This document shows positions 6,066 through 13,724 of a DNA stretch of 32,739 bases, one piece after another. The position numbers were made by a program, and so were the translations under genes. Under the pieces are notes generated by a model. It saw nothing but the letters and a program-made list of their open reading frames with translations. It searched no databases and was not told the DNA's origin. The stretch's first letter is position 1. Every line of letters begins with the position of its first letter. This DNA comes from Novosphingobium capsulatum NBRC 12533 (GTDB lineage: Bacteria > Pseudomonadota > Alphaproteobacteria > Sphingomonadales > Sphingomonadaceae). The stretch covers positions 1 to 32,739 of the forward strand of contig NZ_BCYV01000032.1 in assembly GCF_001598375.1 (NCBI RefSeq). Direction: 5' to 3'.

Positions 6066-8753
6066 GTGAAGGCAAACTGGCTTGCAGGACTGGCAATTGG
6101 CGCGTTGCTTGCGGTGACGGCGCAGGCCAGGGACGGGGGTGCTGCGGCTGCGGCAACGCAGGCTGGCGCTGAGGCGCGCACCGCCGTTGTCCTTGCCGAT
6201 GGTTGGCGCTTTATCCAGGGTGACCCGGCCGGCGCGGCGCAACCGGCGTTTGACGATGCCGCGTGGCAGCCCGTGCGGGTGCCGCATACCTGGAACCGGA
6301 TCGGCTATTACGAGCCCCGGGTCGGGGTGGGGCCCAACACAGCGGGCACGGTCGCCAAGTATCAGGGCGTGGGCTGGTATCGCCTTCGTTTTCCCTCGCC
6401 GGCACGGGCCAGCGGCGAGAAGGTGTGGCTGGAGTTCGATGCCGCAAGCCGCATTGCCGAAGTCTGGGTGAACGGCGTCAGGCTCGGCTCCCACGCCGGT
6501 GGGTTCAGCCGTTTTCGCTTTGATGCCACGCCGGCCCTGCGCCCGGGCGCCAGCAACATCGTTGCCGTGCGCGTGGACAACAGCGCGCCCGTCGCCGGCA
6601 GCGCCACGGCCGACGTTTTGCCCTTGAGCGGCGATTTCTTCGTGCGCGGCGGGCTCTATCGGCCGGTGCGCGTGATTGTCACCAATCCGCTGCATATCGA
6701 CCTGCTCGACCACGGCGGGCCGGGTGTTTATGCCACGACGACCAGCATTTCTGCCGGCGCGGCGCAGGTCCGTGTCCGTACCCGCCTGGCCAACGACACC
6801 GGGCGCGTGGCCAATGGCGCCGTGGTGGCGCGCCTGGTCGATGCCCAGGGGCGCGTTGCTGCCCAGGCCCGCGCGGTCTTTCGCCTGCCGGTAGCCCAGG
6901 TATCGGAACAGCAGCAGGACCTGGCGGTGGCCAGGCCGCATCTGTGGCAGGGCACCGCCGATCCCTACCTCTATCGGCTGATCGTCGACGTCGTCGATGG
7001 ACGCGGCCGCGTGGTCGACACGGTCGCGCAACCTTTCGGGATCCGCCAGGTCAGCATCGATCCGCAACGCGGTTTCCTGCTCAACGGCAAGGTGCTGGCC
7101 CTGCACGGCGTGGGGTTGCACCAGGATACCGAAACGTCTGACTGGGCGATGAGCGAGGCGGATATCGCCAGGACGTTCGCCACGATCCGCGACATGGGGG
7201 CCAACACCATACGGCTTACCCATTACCAGCACGGCGAGACGATCCACACGCTGGCAGATCGCTATGGCCTGGTGCTGTGGGACGAGATTCCGCTGGTCAC
7301 GCAATGGACCCAGGGTGAGGCGATCAACCCCACCACGGCACTGGTGGGCAATGCGCAGCAGCAGCTTGCGGAATTGATCCGCCAGAACTTCAATCATCCC
7401 GCGGTGGCGTTCTGGGGCGTGGCCAACGAGGTTGATTTCGGGCCCAATCGCCCGGATTTCCTGGGCAAGCCACCCGCGGCGATTGCCGATCCCAAGGCGC
7501 TGGTCCGTCTGCTCGACCAGCAGGCACGCCAGGACGACCCTTCGCGCCCGACGGTCATGGCGGCGTGCTGCCAGGGTGATCCGGCTGCCCCCGACATCGT
7601 CGGTTTGACGCAAGCCACGGCGGTAAACCGGTATTACGGCTGGTATTATGGCAAGCCCGCAGGGATCGGCCCCTATCTTGATGGCCTTCGCGCCAAGTAT
7701 CCCCATCAGCCGCTCGCCCTTTCCGAATATGGCGCCGGCGGCGCGCTGACCTACCAGACCGATGACCCCGCCGGTGGCCCGGCCGACATAGCCGGGCCGC
7801 GCCAACCGGAAGGGTATCAGGCCTGGGTCCACGAGCAGACCTGGCCCTTGCTGCGCGATCGGCCATGGCTGTTTGGGACGTGGCTGTGGAACGCGTTCGA
7901 TTTCGGCTCGACTGTCCGGCGCGAGGGGGACTCGGTCGACGTCAACACCAAGGGCCTGGTCACCTATGATGGCACGATCCGCAAGGACGCGTTCTATTAT
8001 TACCGGGCCAACTGGTCTGCCGCGCTCACCGTGCATATCACTGGGCGTCGCTACACCCAGCGCGCCTACCCGGTCACTGACGTGCGGGTCTATAGCAATG
8101 CCCCGCGCACCGAACTGGCGCTCAACGGGCGCAGCCTGGGGGGCAAGACCGATTGCCCGAACCGGGTCTGTGTCTGGTCAGGCGTGGCGCTCGCCGCGGG
8201 CACCAATGTTCTGACGGCGACAGGGCAATTCGCGACGGGCGCGGTGGCGGATCGGATCGAATGGCAATTGGCCGGTGCCCAGGCCGGCGCATTCCGGATC
8301 GACGCGGGCGCCCTGGTCGCGGCGCATGCGCCCAATGCCGTGTTCGGATCGGATGCGTTCTTCAGCGGCGGAACGGCGCGGTCGGTGGATGTCTTCGCCC
8401 GTGGCCGCGCGCCCGTCCGCCCCGACATTGCCGGCACGCGCAACCGCGATCTGGCCGCAACGTTCCGCGCGGGAGCGTTCAGCTATCGCATTCCCACCGG
8501 CCCCGGCACGTTCACCGTGTCGCTGACCTTTGTCGAGCCTGCGGAACAACCGGGCAGCCGCATCTTTGACGTCGCGGCCAATGGCCAGGCCATGCTCAAG
8601 GGTTTTGACATTGCCGGCGCCGCAGGTGGGCCGCTGACCGAAGTGACGCGCTCGTTTCCGGTCACGGCGACAGACGGCGTGGTGACGATCGATTTCGTGC
8701 CGGTGAAGGGCGAGGCGGTCGTCTCTGCCATCACTGTCCTGCCGCGTCGCTGA
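6066..8753 (+). CDS. Secreted GH2 beta-glycosidase with C-terminal malectin-like domain
   Basis: The 895-residue protein starts with a signal peptide (hydrophobic residues 5-19, likely cleavage after AQA near 21), so it acts outside the cytoplasm. The GH2 sugar-binding domain spans about 40-210 (PHTWN at 73-77, GVGWYR, VWVNG), the immunoglobulin-like domain about 215-325, and the TIM barrel about 330-650. Glu455 in GVANEVD is the acid/base and Glu554 in LSEYG the nucleophile. A malectin-like carbohydrate-binding domain fills about 745-893. Residues 627-629 read NTK, the position of the NxK motif that binds the carboxylate in beta-glucuronidases; similar NDK motifs also occur in GH2 beta-galactosidases. 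The operon with manD and KDG kinase favours a glucuronide-type substrate. The start is GTG at 6066 with GAGAGGG upstream. Only 43 bp separate it from manD. Confidence 0.88.
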   Translation: MKANWLAGLAIGALLAVTAQARDGGAAAAATQAGAEARTAVVLADGWRFIQGDPAGAAQPAFDDAAWQPVRVPHTWNRIGYYEPRVGVGPNTAGTVAKYQGVGWYRLRFPSPARASGEKVWLEFDAASRIAEVWVNGVRLGSHAGGFSRFRFDATPALRPGASNIVAVRVDNSAPVAGSATADVLPLSGDFFVRGGLYRPVRVIVTNPLHIDLLDHGGPGVYATTTSISAGAAQVRVRTRLANDTGRVANGAVVARLVDAQGRVAAQARAVFRLPVAQVSEQQQDLAVARPHLWQGTADPYLYRLIVDVVDGRGRVVDTVAQPFGIRQVSIDPQRGFLLNGKVLALHGVGLHQDTETSDWAMSEADIARTFATIRDMGANTIRLTHYQHGETIHTLADRYGLVLWDEIPLVTQWTQGEAINPTTALVGNAQQQLAELIRQNFNHPAVAFWGVANEVDFGPNRPDFLGKPPAAIADPKALVRLLDQQARQDDPSRPTVMAACCQGDPAAPDIVGLTQATAVNRYYGWYYGKPAGIGPYLDGLRAKYPHQPLALSEYGAGGALTYQTDDPAGGPADIAGPRQPEGYQAWVHEQTWPLLRDRPWLFGTWLWNAFDFGSTVRREGDSVDVNTKGLVTYDGTIRKDAFYYYRANWSAALTVHITGRRYTQRAYPVTDVRVYSNAPRTELALNGRSLGGKTDCPNRVCVWSGVALAAGTNVLTATGQFATGAVADRIEWQLAGAQAGAFRIDAGALVAAHAPNAVFGSDAFFSGGTARSVDVFARGRAPVRPDIAGTRNRDLAATFRAGAFSYRIPTGPGTFTVSLTFVEPAEQPGSRIFDVAANGQAMLKGFDIAGAAGGPLTEVTRSFPVTATDGVVTIDFVPVKGEAVVSAITVLPRR

Positions 8754-8756
8754 ACC

Positions 8757-9689
8757 ATGGTGGAACCTGCCTTCGATGTGGTCTGCGTGGGTGAAGCCAT
8801 GGTCGAACTTGCCGACGCAGGGGCCGGGCGTGGCTTTGGCCAGGGCGGCGACGCGCTCAATACCGCGTTGCATCTGGCACGCAGCGGATGGCGCACCGGC
8901 TTCCTGACGGCGCTGGGCAACGATCCCTTCAGCCAGGATCTGCGCACGGGATGGGTGGCCGAAGGGCTCGATGTGTCGCTGGTGCTGGCCCATCCCACCC
9001 GCGCCGTGGGCCTCTACGCCATCCGCACCGATGGCGATGGCGAGCGTTCGTTCCACTACTGGCGCGATGCCAGCGCTGCGCGCGACATGTTTGCCCTGCC
9101 GGGCATGGCAGCGGCCGTTGCCCTGGCCGAAGCGGCCCGCGTCCTGGTGTTTTCGCTGATTTCGCTTGCCATCCTGCCGGCCGAGGGGCGCGGCGCCTTG
9201 CTCGACCTGGCGGCAAGAGTCAGGGCGCGGGGCGGCCTTGTCGCGTTCGACGGCAACTATCGCCCGCGGCTGTGGCCCAGTGCCGGCGAAGCGGCATCCT
9301 GGCGCGATGCCGCGATCGCGCGGGCCGATATCGGCTTTCCCACGCTGCAGGACGAGGACGATATCTCGCCCACCACCCTGGAGGCGTGCGCCAGCCACTG
9401 GCAGCGTCTGGGGTGCCAGGAGGTGATCGTCAAGCTGGGCGCGCGGGGGTGCCGGCTGCCCGATGGCACGATCCTGCCGCCACCCCAGGTGGTGCGGCCA
9501 GTGGACACCAGCGGGGCGGGCGACGCCTTCAACGCCGGTTACCTGGCGGCAAGGCTGCAAGGCCTGGCGCCGCGCGACTGCGGCCTGGCCGGCCATCGCC
9601 TGGCCGCCGCCGTGGTTCAGCAGGCCGGCGCCATTCCGCAGCTGGACCGGGCGGCCTACGCGCCGCTGGCCCCGGCAACCCGCGCCTGA
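8757..9689 (+). CDS. kdgK: 2-keto-3-deoxygluconate kinase, PfkB family
   Basis: This is a ribokinase/PfkB-family kinase of 310 residues, the normal size. The N-terminal sugar-binding strand reads VVCVGEAMVEL (8-18), with GGDALNTALHLARSG (30-44) forming the substrate lid. The ATP-site signature DTSGAGDAFNAGY occupies 250-262, with Asp256 as catalytic base. An FDGNYRPRLW segment (164-173) is typical of KDG kinases, in which YRP residues contact the keto acid. The product of ManD is KDG, so phosphorylation to KDPG is the expected next step. The start lies only 3 bases after the GH2 stop, so the two are probably co-translated. Fructokinase or another sugar specificity is possible on sequence alone; context makes KDG much more likely. 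Confidence 0.87.
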   Translation: MVEPAFDVVCVGEAMVELADAGAGRGFGQGGDALNTALHLARSGWRTGFLTALGNDPFSQDLRTGWVAEGLDVSLVLAHPTRAVGLYAIRTDGDGERSFHYWRDASAARDMFALPGMAAAVALAEAARVLVFSLISLAILPAEGRGALLDLAARVRARGGLVAFDGNYRPRLWPSAGEAASWRDAAIARADIGFPTLQDEDDISPTTLEACASHWQRLGCQEVIVKLGARGCRLPDGTILPPPQVVRPVDTSGAGDAFNAGYLAARLQGLAPRDCGLAGHRLAAAVVQQAGAIPQLDRAAYAPLAPATRA

Positions 9690-9706
9690 ACCAGGGACAT
9701 CGACAC

Positions 9707-10936
9707 ATGGCAAAAGGTCAGTTGCGCTGGTGGATGATCGGCTTGGTCACGCTGGGCACGATCATGAACTATCTTGCCCGCTCGACGCTGTCGGTGGCGG
9801 CGCCGACGCTGAAAGACAGCTTCGGCATGACGACCGAGCAATACAGCTGGGTCGTCCTGGCGTTCCAGGCAAGCTATACTGTGATGCAGACCGTGGCCGG
9901 CACCGTGCTTGATGTGCTTGGCACACGGCTGGGGTTCTTCATCTTTGCGCTCGGCTGGGCGCTGGCCAACATGGGGCACGCTTTCGCCACCGGCTGGCCC
10001 AGCCTGGCCGTGTTTCGCGCAGCCCTCGGCGCCACCGAAGCGGCGGCCATTCCCGCCGGTGCCAAGGTGGTTTCAGAGTGGTTTCCGGCGCAAAAGCGCC
10101 CGCTTGCCACCAGCTGCTTTCAAATGGGCACGAGCGTTGGCAGCATGGTTGCGCCGGCCCTGGTGGCGTTCTGCATCCTGTGGTGGGGTTGGCAGTCTGC
10201 CTTCCTGGTTACCGGGGCGCTCAGCCTGGCGTGGGCGCTGTTGTGGTGGTTCACCTATCGGTCGCCACGCCCCGAGGAGCGGCCGTTGCATGATCCCGGC
10301 GCGGACGTTGCCACCGAGATGGTGTCATCGCGGTTCGATATCCTCAAATCCCGATCGTTCTGGGCGATTGCCCTGCCGCGCTTTCTGGCCGAACCGGCGT
10401 GGCAGACTTTCAACTTCTTCATCCCGCTCTACCTCGTCTCGGTATGGAAGCTGGATCTCAAGGCGATTGCGCTGTGGGCCTGGCTGCCTTTCCTGGCTGC
10501 CGATTTCGGATCGCTGGGCGCGGGCATCCTGCCGGGCTACCTCATGCGGCGTGGTGCCGGCGTGGTGGCCTCGCGCAAAGTGACCATGGCCGTGGGCGCG
10601 CTGTGCATGATCGGCCCGGCCTGCATCGGCCTTGCCGGTTCGCCGGGGCTGGCCATTGCGCTGTTCTGCGTCGGTGGTTTCGCCCACCAGATGCTCAACG
10701 GCGCGCTGATCACGCTGTGCGCCGATTTGTTCAATTCCCGCACCGTTGGCACGGTAAGCGGCATGGCGGGATCGATCGCGTGGATCGGTGGCATGCTGTT
10801 CACGCTCGCCATTGGCAAAAGCGCCGACGTCTTTGGCTACAACCCGCTGTTCGTCGCGCTGTCGCTCATGGACATGATTGGCGCGGCGCTGCTGTGGGTG
10901 CTGCTCACCACCAAGCCAACGGTTTCAGCGGCATAG
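9707..10936 (+). CDS. MFS transporter, hexuronate (ExuT/ACS-family) type
   Basis: The protein has 409 residues and 12 predicted membrane segments. Its opening, WWMIGLVTLGTIMNYLARSTLSVAAPTL, matches the first helix of the anion:cation symporter (ACS) family, which includes E. coli ExuT and galactonate or glucarate transporters; N-Y-(L/V)-x-R-x-x-(L/I) is characteristic. AAAIPAGAKVVSEWFPAQKRP and GTSVGSMVAPAL are the family motifs of helices 4-5. It is the last gene of the manD operon, 17 bp after the kinase, with CAGGGA upstream of the ATG. It likely imports the uronate or aldonate released outside the inner membrane. The plus-strand frame is open further left but that part lies within the kinase gene, so the ATG at 9707 is chosen. 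Confidence 0.88.
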   Translation: MAKGQLRWWMIGLVTLGTIMNYLARSTLSVAAPTLKDSFGMTTEQYSWVVLAFQASYTVMQTVAGTVLDVLGTRLGFFIFALGWALANMGHAFATGWPSLAVFRAALGATEAAAIPAGAKVVSEWFPAQKRPLATSCFQMGTSVGSMVAPALVAFCILWWGWQSAFLVTGALSLAWALLWWFTYRSPRPEERPLHDPGADVATEMVSSRFDILKSRSFWAIALPRFLAEPAWQTFNFFIPLYLVSVWKLDLKAIALWAWLPFLAADFGSLGAGILPGYLMRRGAGVVASRKVTMAVGALCMIGPACIGLAGSPGLAIALFCVGGFAHQMLNGALITLCADLFNSRTVGTVSGMAGSIAWIGGMLFTLAIGKSADVFGYNPLFVALSLMDMIGAALLWVLLTTKPTVSAA

Positions 10937-11000
10937 AGGCGCGCGGCTTATTTGGGCAACGTTGGTACGATCGCGATCGCGCTGGCGCCGCCCATTCCGC

Positions 11001-11768
11001 CTAAAGCGCGGTGACGATATCCACGTTGTGCCGCTGCACCAGGCGGGTGCGCTCGTCATCCGCGATCGTGTCGGTCACGAACAGGTCGATATCCGAGAGC
11101 GAGCCGATCCGCGCCGGGGCCTGGCGTTCGAACTTGGTTGCGTCGGCCACCAGCATGACCTTGCGCGCCTGGGCGATGATCGTCTGGCTGACGGTCACCT
11201 CGTTGATATCGAAATCCAGCAGATCGCCATCGGCATCGAGCGCGCTGGTGCCGATCACCGCATAATCGACCTTGAAGCCCTTGATGAAATCCACCGTCAG
11301 GCTGCCGATCACCGCGCGATCGTTGGCGCGCAGGCGGCCGCCGGCCACGATCACTTCGATCCGGCTGTTCTGGGCCAGGATATCGGCAACGTTGAGGTTG
11401 TTGGTCACCACCAGAAGATGCTCGTGATCGAGCAGGTTGCGCGCCACCGCCTCTGTCGTGGTGCCGATGTTGAGGAACAGCGAGGCATTGTTGGGCAGCA
11501 ACTGCGCCGCCTTTTGCCCGATCGCGTCCTTGGCATGGGCAGCGATCGCCCGGCGGGTGGAATAGCCGATGTTGTCGAGCCGGGATTCAAGCATGGCCCC
11601 GCCGCGCACGCGGGTGAGCAGGCGCCGGCTGGCCAGCAGATCGAGATCCTTGCGCACGGTCTGCTGGGTCACGCCCAGAACCTGGGCGAGTTCCTCTACC
11701 CCGGCAAAGCGGGCGCCTTGCAGGTATTCGACAAGGCTGCGGTGCCTGATCGCGGCAAGATCGGCCAA
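11001..11768 (-). CDS. glpR: DeoR-family glycerol-3-phosphate regulon repressor
   Basis: The protein has 255 residues, standard for DeoR-family repressors. An N-terminal HTH (RHRSLVEYLQ, then VEELAQVLGVTQQTVRKDLDLLASRRLLTRVRGGAM) is followed by a sugar-phosphate isomerase-like sensor domain with NIGTTTEAVARNL and the D.(D/E).C-type end VTDTIADDE. I place the start at the TTG 11766-11768 because GGAGGA lies six bases upstream and the protein then begins LADLAAIRHRSLVEYL, the normal family start; the longer frame would run into glpD. It follows glpD on the same strand by 53 bp, which hold a GCCGCA/TGCGGC hairpin. In the family, binding of glycerol-3-phosphate releases the repressor. The likely target is the repeat array upstream of glpD/glpF. 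Confidence 0.88.
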   Translation of the reverse strand: MADLAAIRHRSLVEYLQGARFAGVEELAQVLGVTQQTVRKDLDLLASRRLLTRVRGGAMLESRLDNIGYSTRRAIAAHAKDAIGQKAAQLLPNNASLFLNIGTTTEAVARNLLDHEHLLVVTNNLNVADILAQNSRIEVIVAGGRLRANDRAVIGSLTVDFIKGFKVDYAVIGTSALDADGDLLDFDINEVTVSQTIIAQARKVMLVADATKFERQAPARIGSLSDIDLFVTDTIADDERTRLVQRHNVDIVTAL

Positions 11769-11790
11769 AACTGCTCCTCCAGGCCAGCGC

Positions 11791-11805
11791 GCCGCACCGT
11801 GCGGC
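11791..11805 (-). other. Hairpin in the glpD-glpR intergenic gap
   Basis: GCCGCA (11791-11796) and TGCGGC (11800-11805) form a 6-bp stem with a 3-base loop, just upstream of the glpR ribosome site. It could reduce read-through from glpD into glpR or be incidental. No T-tract follows. Confidence 0.3.
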
Positions 11806-11821
11806 CCGCTCGGGCGTGATC

Positions 11822-13348
11822 CTACCCTTGGCGCGCTTGCCACCATTGGGCAAGCCAGGCATCGATCCGGGGCAGGGCGTCGGGCGACAGGCGCAGCAGC
11901 AGTTTGCTGCGCCGGGCGACGACATCCTCGGCCGTCATCGCCCATTCGTGCTGCGCCAGATAGGCCAGCTCGGCGGCATGGAGCCCGCCGCCGAAATCCT
12001 CGCCCAGGTCAGCCAGGGTCTGTGCCGAGGCAAAGATCTGCCGCGCCCGCGTGCCATAGGCGCGGGCCCAGCGGGTGAGCAGGGGGCGCGGCAGGGCGGG
12101 GCGTTCCTGGCAGAAGCGATCGACCAGATCGGCAAAGCCATCGGCCGGAAAATCGCCGCCGGGCAGGGTTGCGCCCGCCGTCCAGGCATCGCGCGCCTGG
12201 GGAAAGGCGGGGCCCAGCTTTTCCAGCGCATGCTCGGCCAGCTTGCGATAGGTGGTGATCTTGCCGCCGAACACGCTGAGCAGCGGGGCCTGGCCATCGC
12301 GCTGATCGAGATCGAGCACATAGTCACGCGTGACGGCCGAGGCATTGCTGGCCTTGTCGTCATAGAGCGGGCGGATGCCGGAATAGGTCCAGACGATATC
12401 GTCCACGCCCACCGGCCGCGTGAAGTGGCGGCGCACCACGTCGAGCAGATAGTCGCGTTCGGCCGGGCTGATCGTGGCGCGGCCCGGCGCCTGGTCCCAC
12501 ACTTCGTCGGTCGTGCCGATCAGCGTGAAATCCTGCTCATAGGGAATGGCAAAGACCACGCGCCGATCGTTGTTCTGCAGCAGGAAGGCGTGATCACCGT
12601 CATAGAGCCTGGGCACCACGATATGGCTGCCCTGGATCAGGCGCATGGCGCGATCCTGCGGCGCGCCGGCGATGCGGCCCAGCACTTCGGCCACCCAGGG
12701 CCCCGCCGCGTTGACCAGGCCGCGCGCCTGCACGCGGTGTTCCTGCCCATCCGCATCGCGGATCGTCGCCAGCCAGTGGCTGCCCTCGCGATGGGCGGCC
12801 AGCAGGCGGGTGCGGGTCAGCACGGTGGCGCCGCGGGCGCTGGCATCCATGGCGTTGAGCACCACCAGCCGGCTGTCTTCCACCCAGCAGTCGGAATAGA
12901 CGAAGGCGCGGCCCTTGACCGCATCGGTCAGACCGTTGCCGAGATGATCGCGCGCCAGATCGGCCGAGCGGGTTGCCGGCAGGCGCTTGCGGCCGCCGAG
13001 GTGATCATAGAGCCACAGCCCCAGCCGCACCATCCAGGCCGGGCGCACCGCGCCGCGCTGGGGTAGCACGAACGACAGCGGCCAGATGATGTGCGGCGCC
13101 ATGGCCCACAGCCGCTCGCGCTCCATCAGCGCCTCGCGCACCAGGCGGAATTCGCCATATTCGAGATAGCGCAGCCCGCCATGCACCAGCTTGGTGCTGG
13201 CCGAAGAGGTGTGCGCGGCCAGGTCGTCCTGCTCCACCAGCAGCACCGAAAGGCCGCGCCCGGCGGCGTCACGCGCAATGCCGGCGCCGTTGATGCCGCC
13301 GCCAACGATCAGCAGGTCATAGGTCGAAAGGGACGGGTCGTGCGTCAT
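11822..13348 (-). CDS. glpD: Aerobic glycerol-3-phosphate dehydrogenase
   Basis: GlpD is a membrane-associated FAD enzyme that oxidises sn-glycerol-3-phosphate to dihydroxyacetone phosphate and passes electrons to quinone. The 508-residue length matches the E. coli enzyme (501). Residues 11-35 contain the FAD dinucleotide site (DLLIVGGGINGAGIARDAAG). The family signatures TSSASTKLVHGGLRYLE (47-63) and IRPLYDD near residue 330 are intact, and FGGKITTYRKLAEHAL is near residue 365. The C-terminal helical domain is complete. It is the first gene of glpD-glpR, divergent from glpF-glpK. The leader has a 7-bp hairpin immediately before the AAAGG ribosome site. Induction by glycerol or glycerol-3-phosphate through GlpR is expected. 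Confidence 0.96.
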   Translation of the reverse strand: MTHDPSLSTYDLLIVGGGINGAGIARDAAGRGLSVLLVEQDDLAAHTSSASTKLVHGGLRYLEYGEFRLVREALMERERLWAMAPHIIWPLSFVLPQRGAVRPAWMVRLGLWLYDHLGGRKRLPATRSADLARDHLGNGLTDAVKGRAFVYSDCWVEDSRLVVLNAMDASARGATVLTRTRLLAAHREGSHWLATIRDADGQEHRVQARGLVNAAGPWVAEVLGRIAGAPQDRAMRLIQGSHIVVPRLYDGDHAFLLQNNDRRVVFAIPYEQDFTLIGTTDEVWDQAPGRATISPAERDYLLDVVRRHFTRPVGVDDIVWTYSGIRPLYDDKASNASAVTRDYVLDLDQRDGQAPLLSVFGGKITTYRKLAEHALEKLGPAFPQARDAWTAGATLPGGDFPADGFADLVDRFCQERPALPRPLLTRWARAYGTRARQIFASAQTLADLGEDFGGGLHAAELAYLAQHEWAMTAEDVVARRSKLLLRLSPDALPRIDAWLAQWWQARQG

Positions 13349-13363
13349 TGTTGTGCCTTTGTC

Positions 13364-13380
13364 GCCTGCGTTGCGCAGGC
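13364..13380 (-). promoter_or_regulatory. Hairpin next to the glpD ribosome binding site
   Basis: GCCTGCG (13364-13370), a 3-base loop and CGCAGGC (13374-13380) form a perfect 7-bp hairpin in the glpD leader, ending 15 bases before the ATG and about four bases before the AAAGG motif. It could influence ribosome access or mRNA stability. The function is inferred from position only. Confidence 0.35.
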
Positions 13381-13426
13381 CTTCGAGCGTCTGCGTTTAC
13401 TGCACTACGCATTCGGAAGCGAGAGG

Positions 13427-13477
13427 TTTCGCGTAACTTCGCGCTATTTCGCAAGCAAATCGCGCCATTTCGCGCTG
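13427..13477. promoter_or_regulatory. Five phased direct repeats, probable GlpR operator array
   Basis: TTTCGC-like units start at 13427, 13437, 13447, 13458 and 13468: TTTCGCGTAA, CTTCGCGCTA, TTTCGCAAGCA, AATCGCGCCA, TTTCGCGCTG. Three units have a perfect TTTCGC; the other two keep TCGC at the same place. The 10-11 bp spacing puts every copy on one face of the helix. The array lies in the 376-bp divergent glpD/glpF region, 79-129 bp upstream of the glpD start. DeoR-type repressors commonly bind such direct repeats, so GlpR is the natural candidate. No other gene lies in 13349-13724. Confidence 0.6.
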
Positions 13478-13510
13478 CGGTGGCTGCGCCTAAGGATCGG
13501 GTGTGGCTAG

Positions 13511-13560
13511 TTGGTATTTATATAAATAACTGCAAAACATGAAATAATATAGAGTTTCAC
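13511..13560 (+). promoter_or_regulatory. AT-rich promoter region of glpFK (predicted)
   Basis: This is the only AT-rich patch in the divergent region. It holds a perfect 14-bp palindrome, TATTTATATAAATA (13515-13528), a -10-like TAATAT (13545-13550), and an inverted repeat TGAAA/TTTCA (13540-13544, 13555-13559). No good -35 sits at the right distance, which would fit an activator- or repressor-controlled promoter. A transcript starting here has a leader of about 165 bases before glpF. Confidence 0.4.
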
Positions 13561-13724
13561 GGGGCGCTCCACAGTGCGTGATAAAGCAGGATTCTCGCGC
13601 TGCCCTGCTGCAAGCGCGAAAGCGAACTTTCCCATTGACGTGCCCGCCAAAGCCGGTACCACCCTGGATCGGTAACGACGGGCAAAGCCAACAACCGCCC
13701 GGTCACCCCGCACAGAGGATAGCC

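Noticed and set aside
4709..6181. Long minus-strand open frame continuing upstream of the GntR gene
   Set aside because: It lies opposite manD and GH2, its protein has no domain pattern, and the GntR family start with its own ribosome site is at 4708. High GC keeps the antisense frame open.
5688..8036. 782-codon minus-strand open frame opposite manD and GH2
   Set aside because: It is antisense to two well-supported enzymes, has no family pattern and no ribosome site.
10968..10979. CGATCGCGATCG palindrome between the transporter and glpR ends as a terminator
   Set aside because: There is no loop or T-tract; GCGATCGC-type palindromes are common by chance in GC-rich genomes.
13427..13477. Phased TTTCGC repeats as a CRISPR-like array
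   Set aside because: Units are only 10-11 bp with no unique spacers and no cas genes nearby; the position between glp operons fits an operator array.
13578..13724. N-terminal extension of glpF to base 13578
   Set aside because: The extra 49 residues are not channel-like, whereas the ATG at 13725 has AGAGGA upstream and gives the normal GlpF N-terminus.
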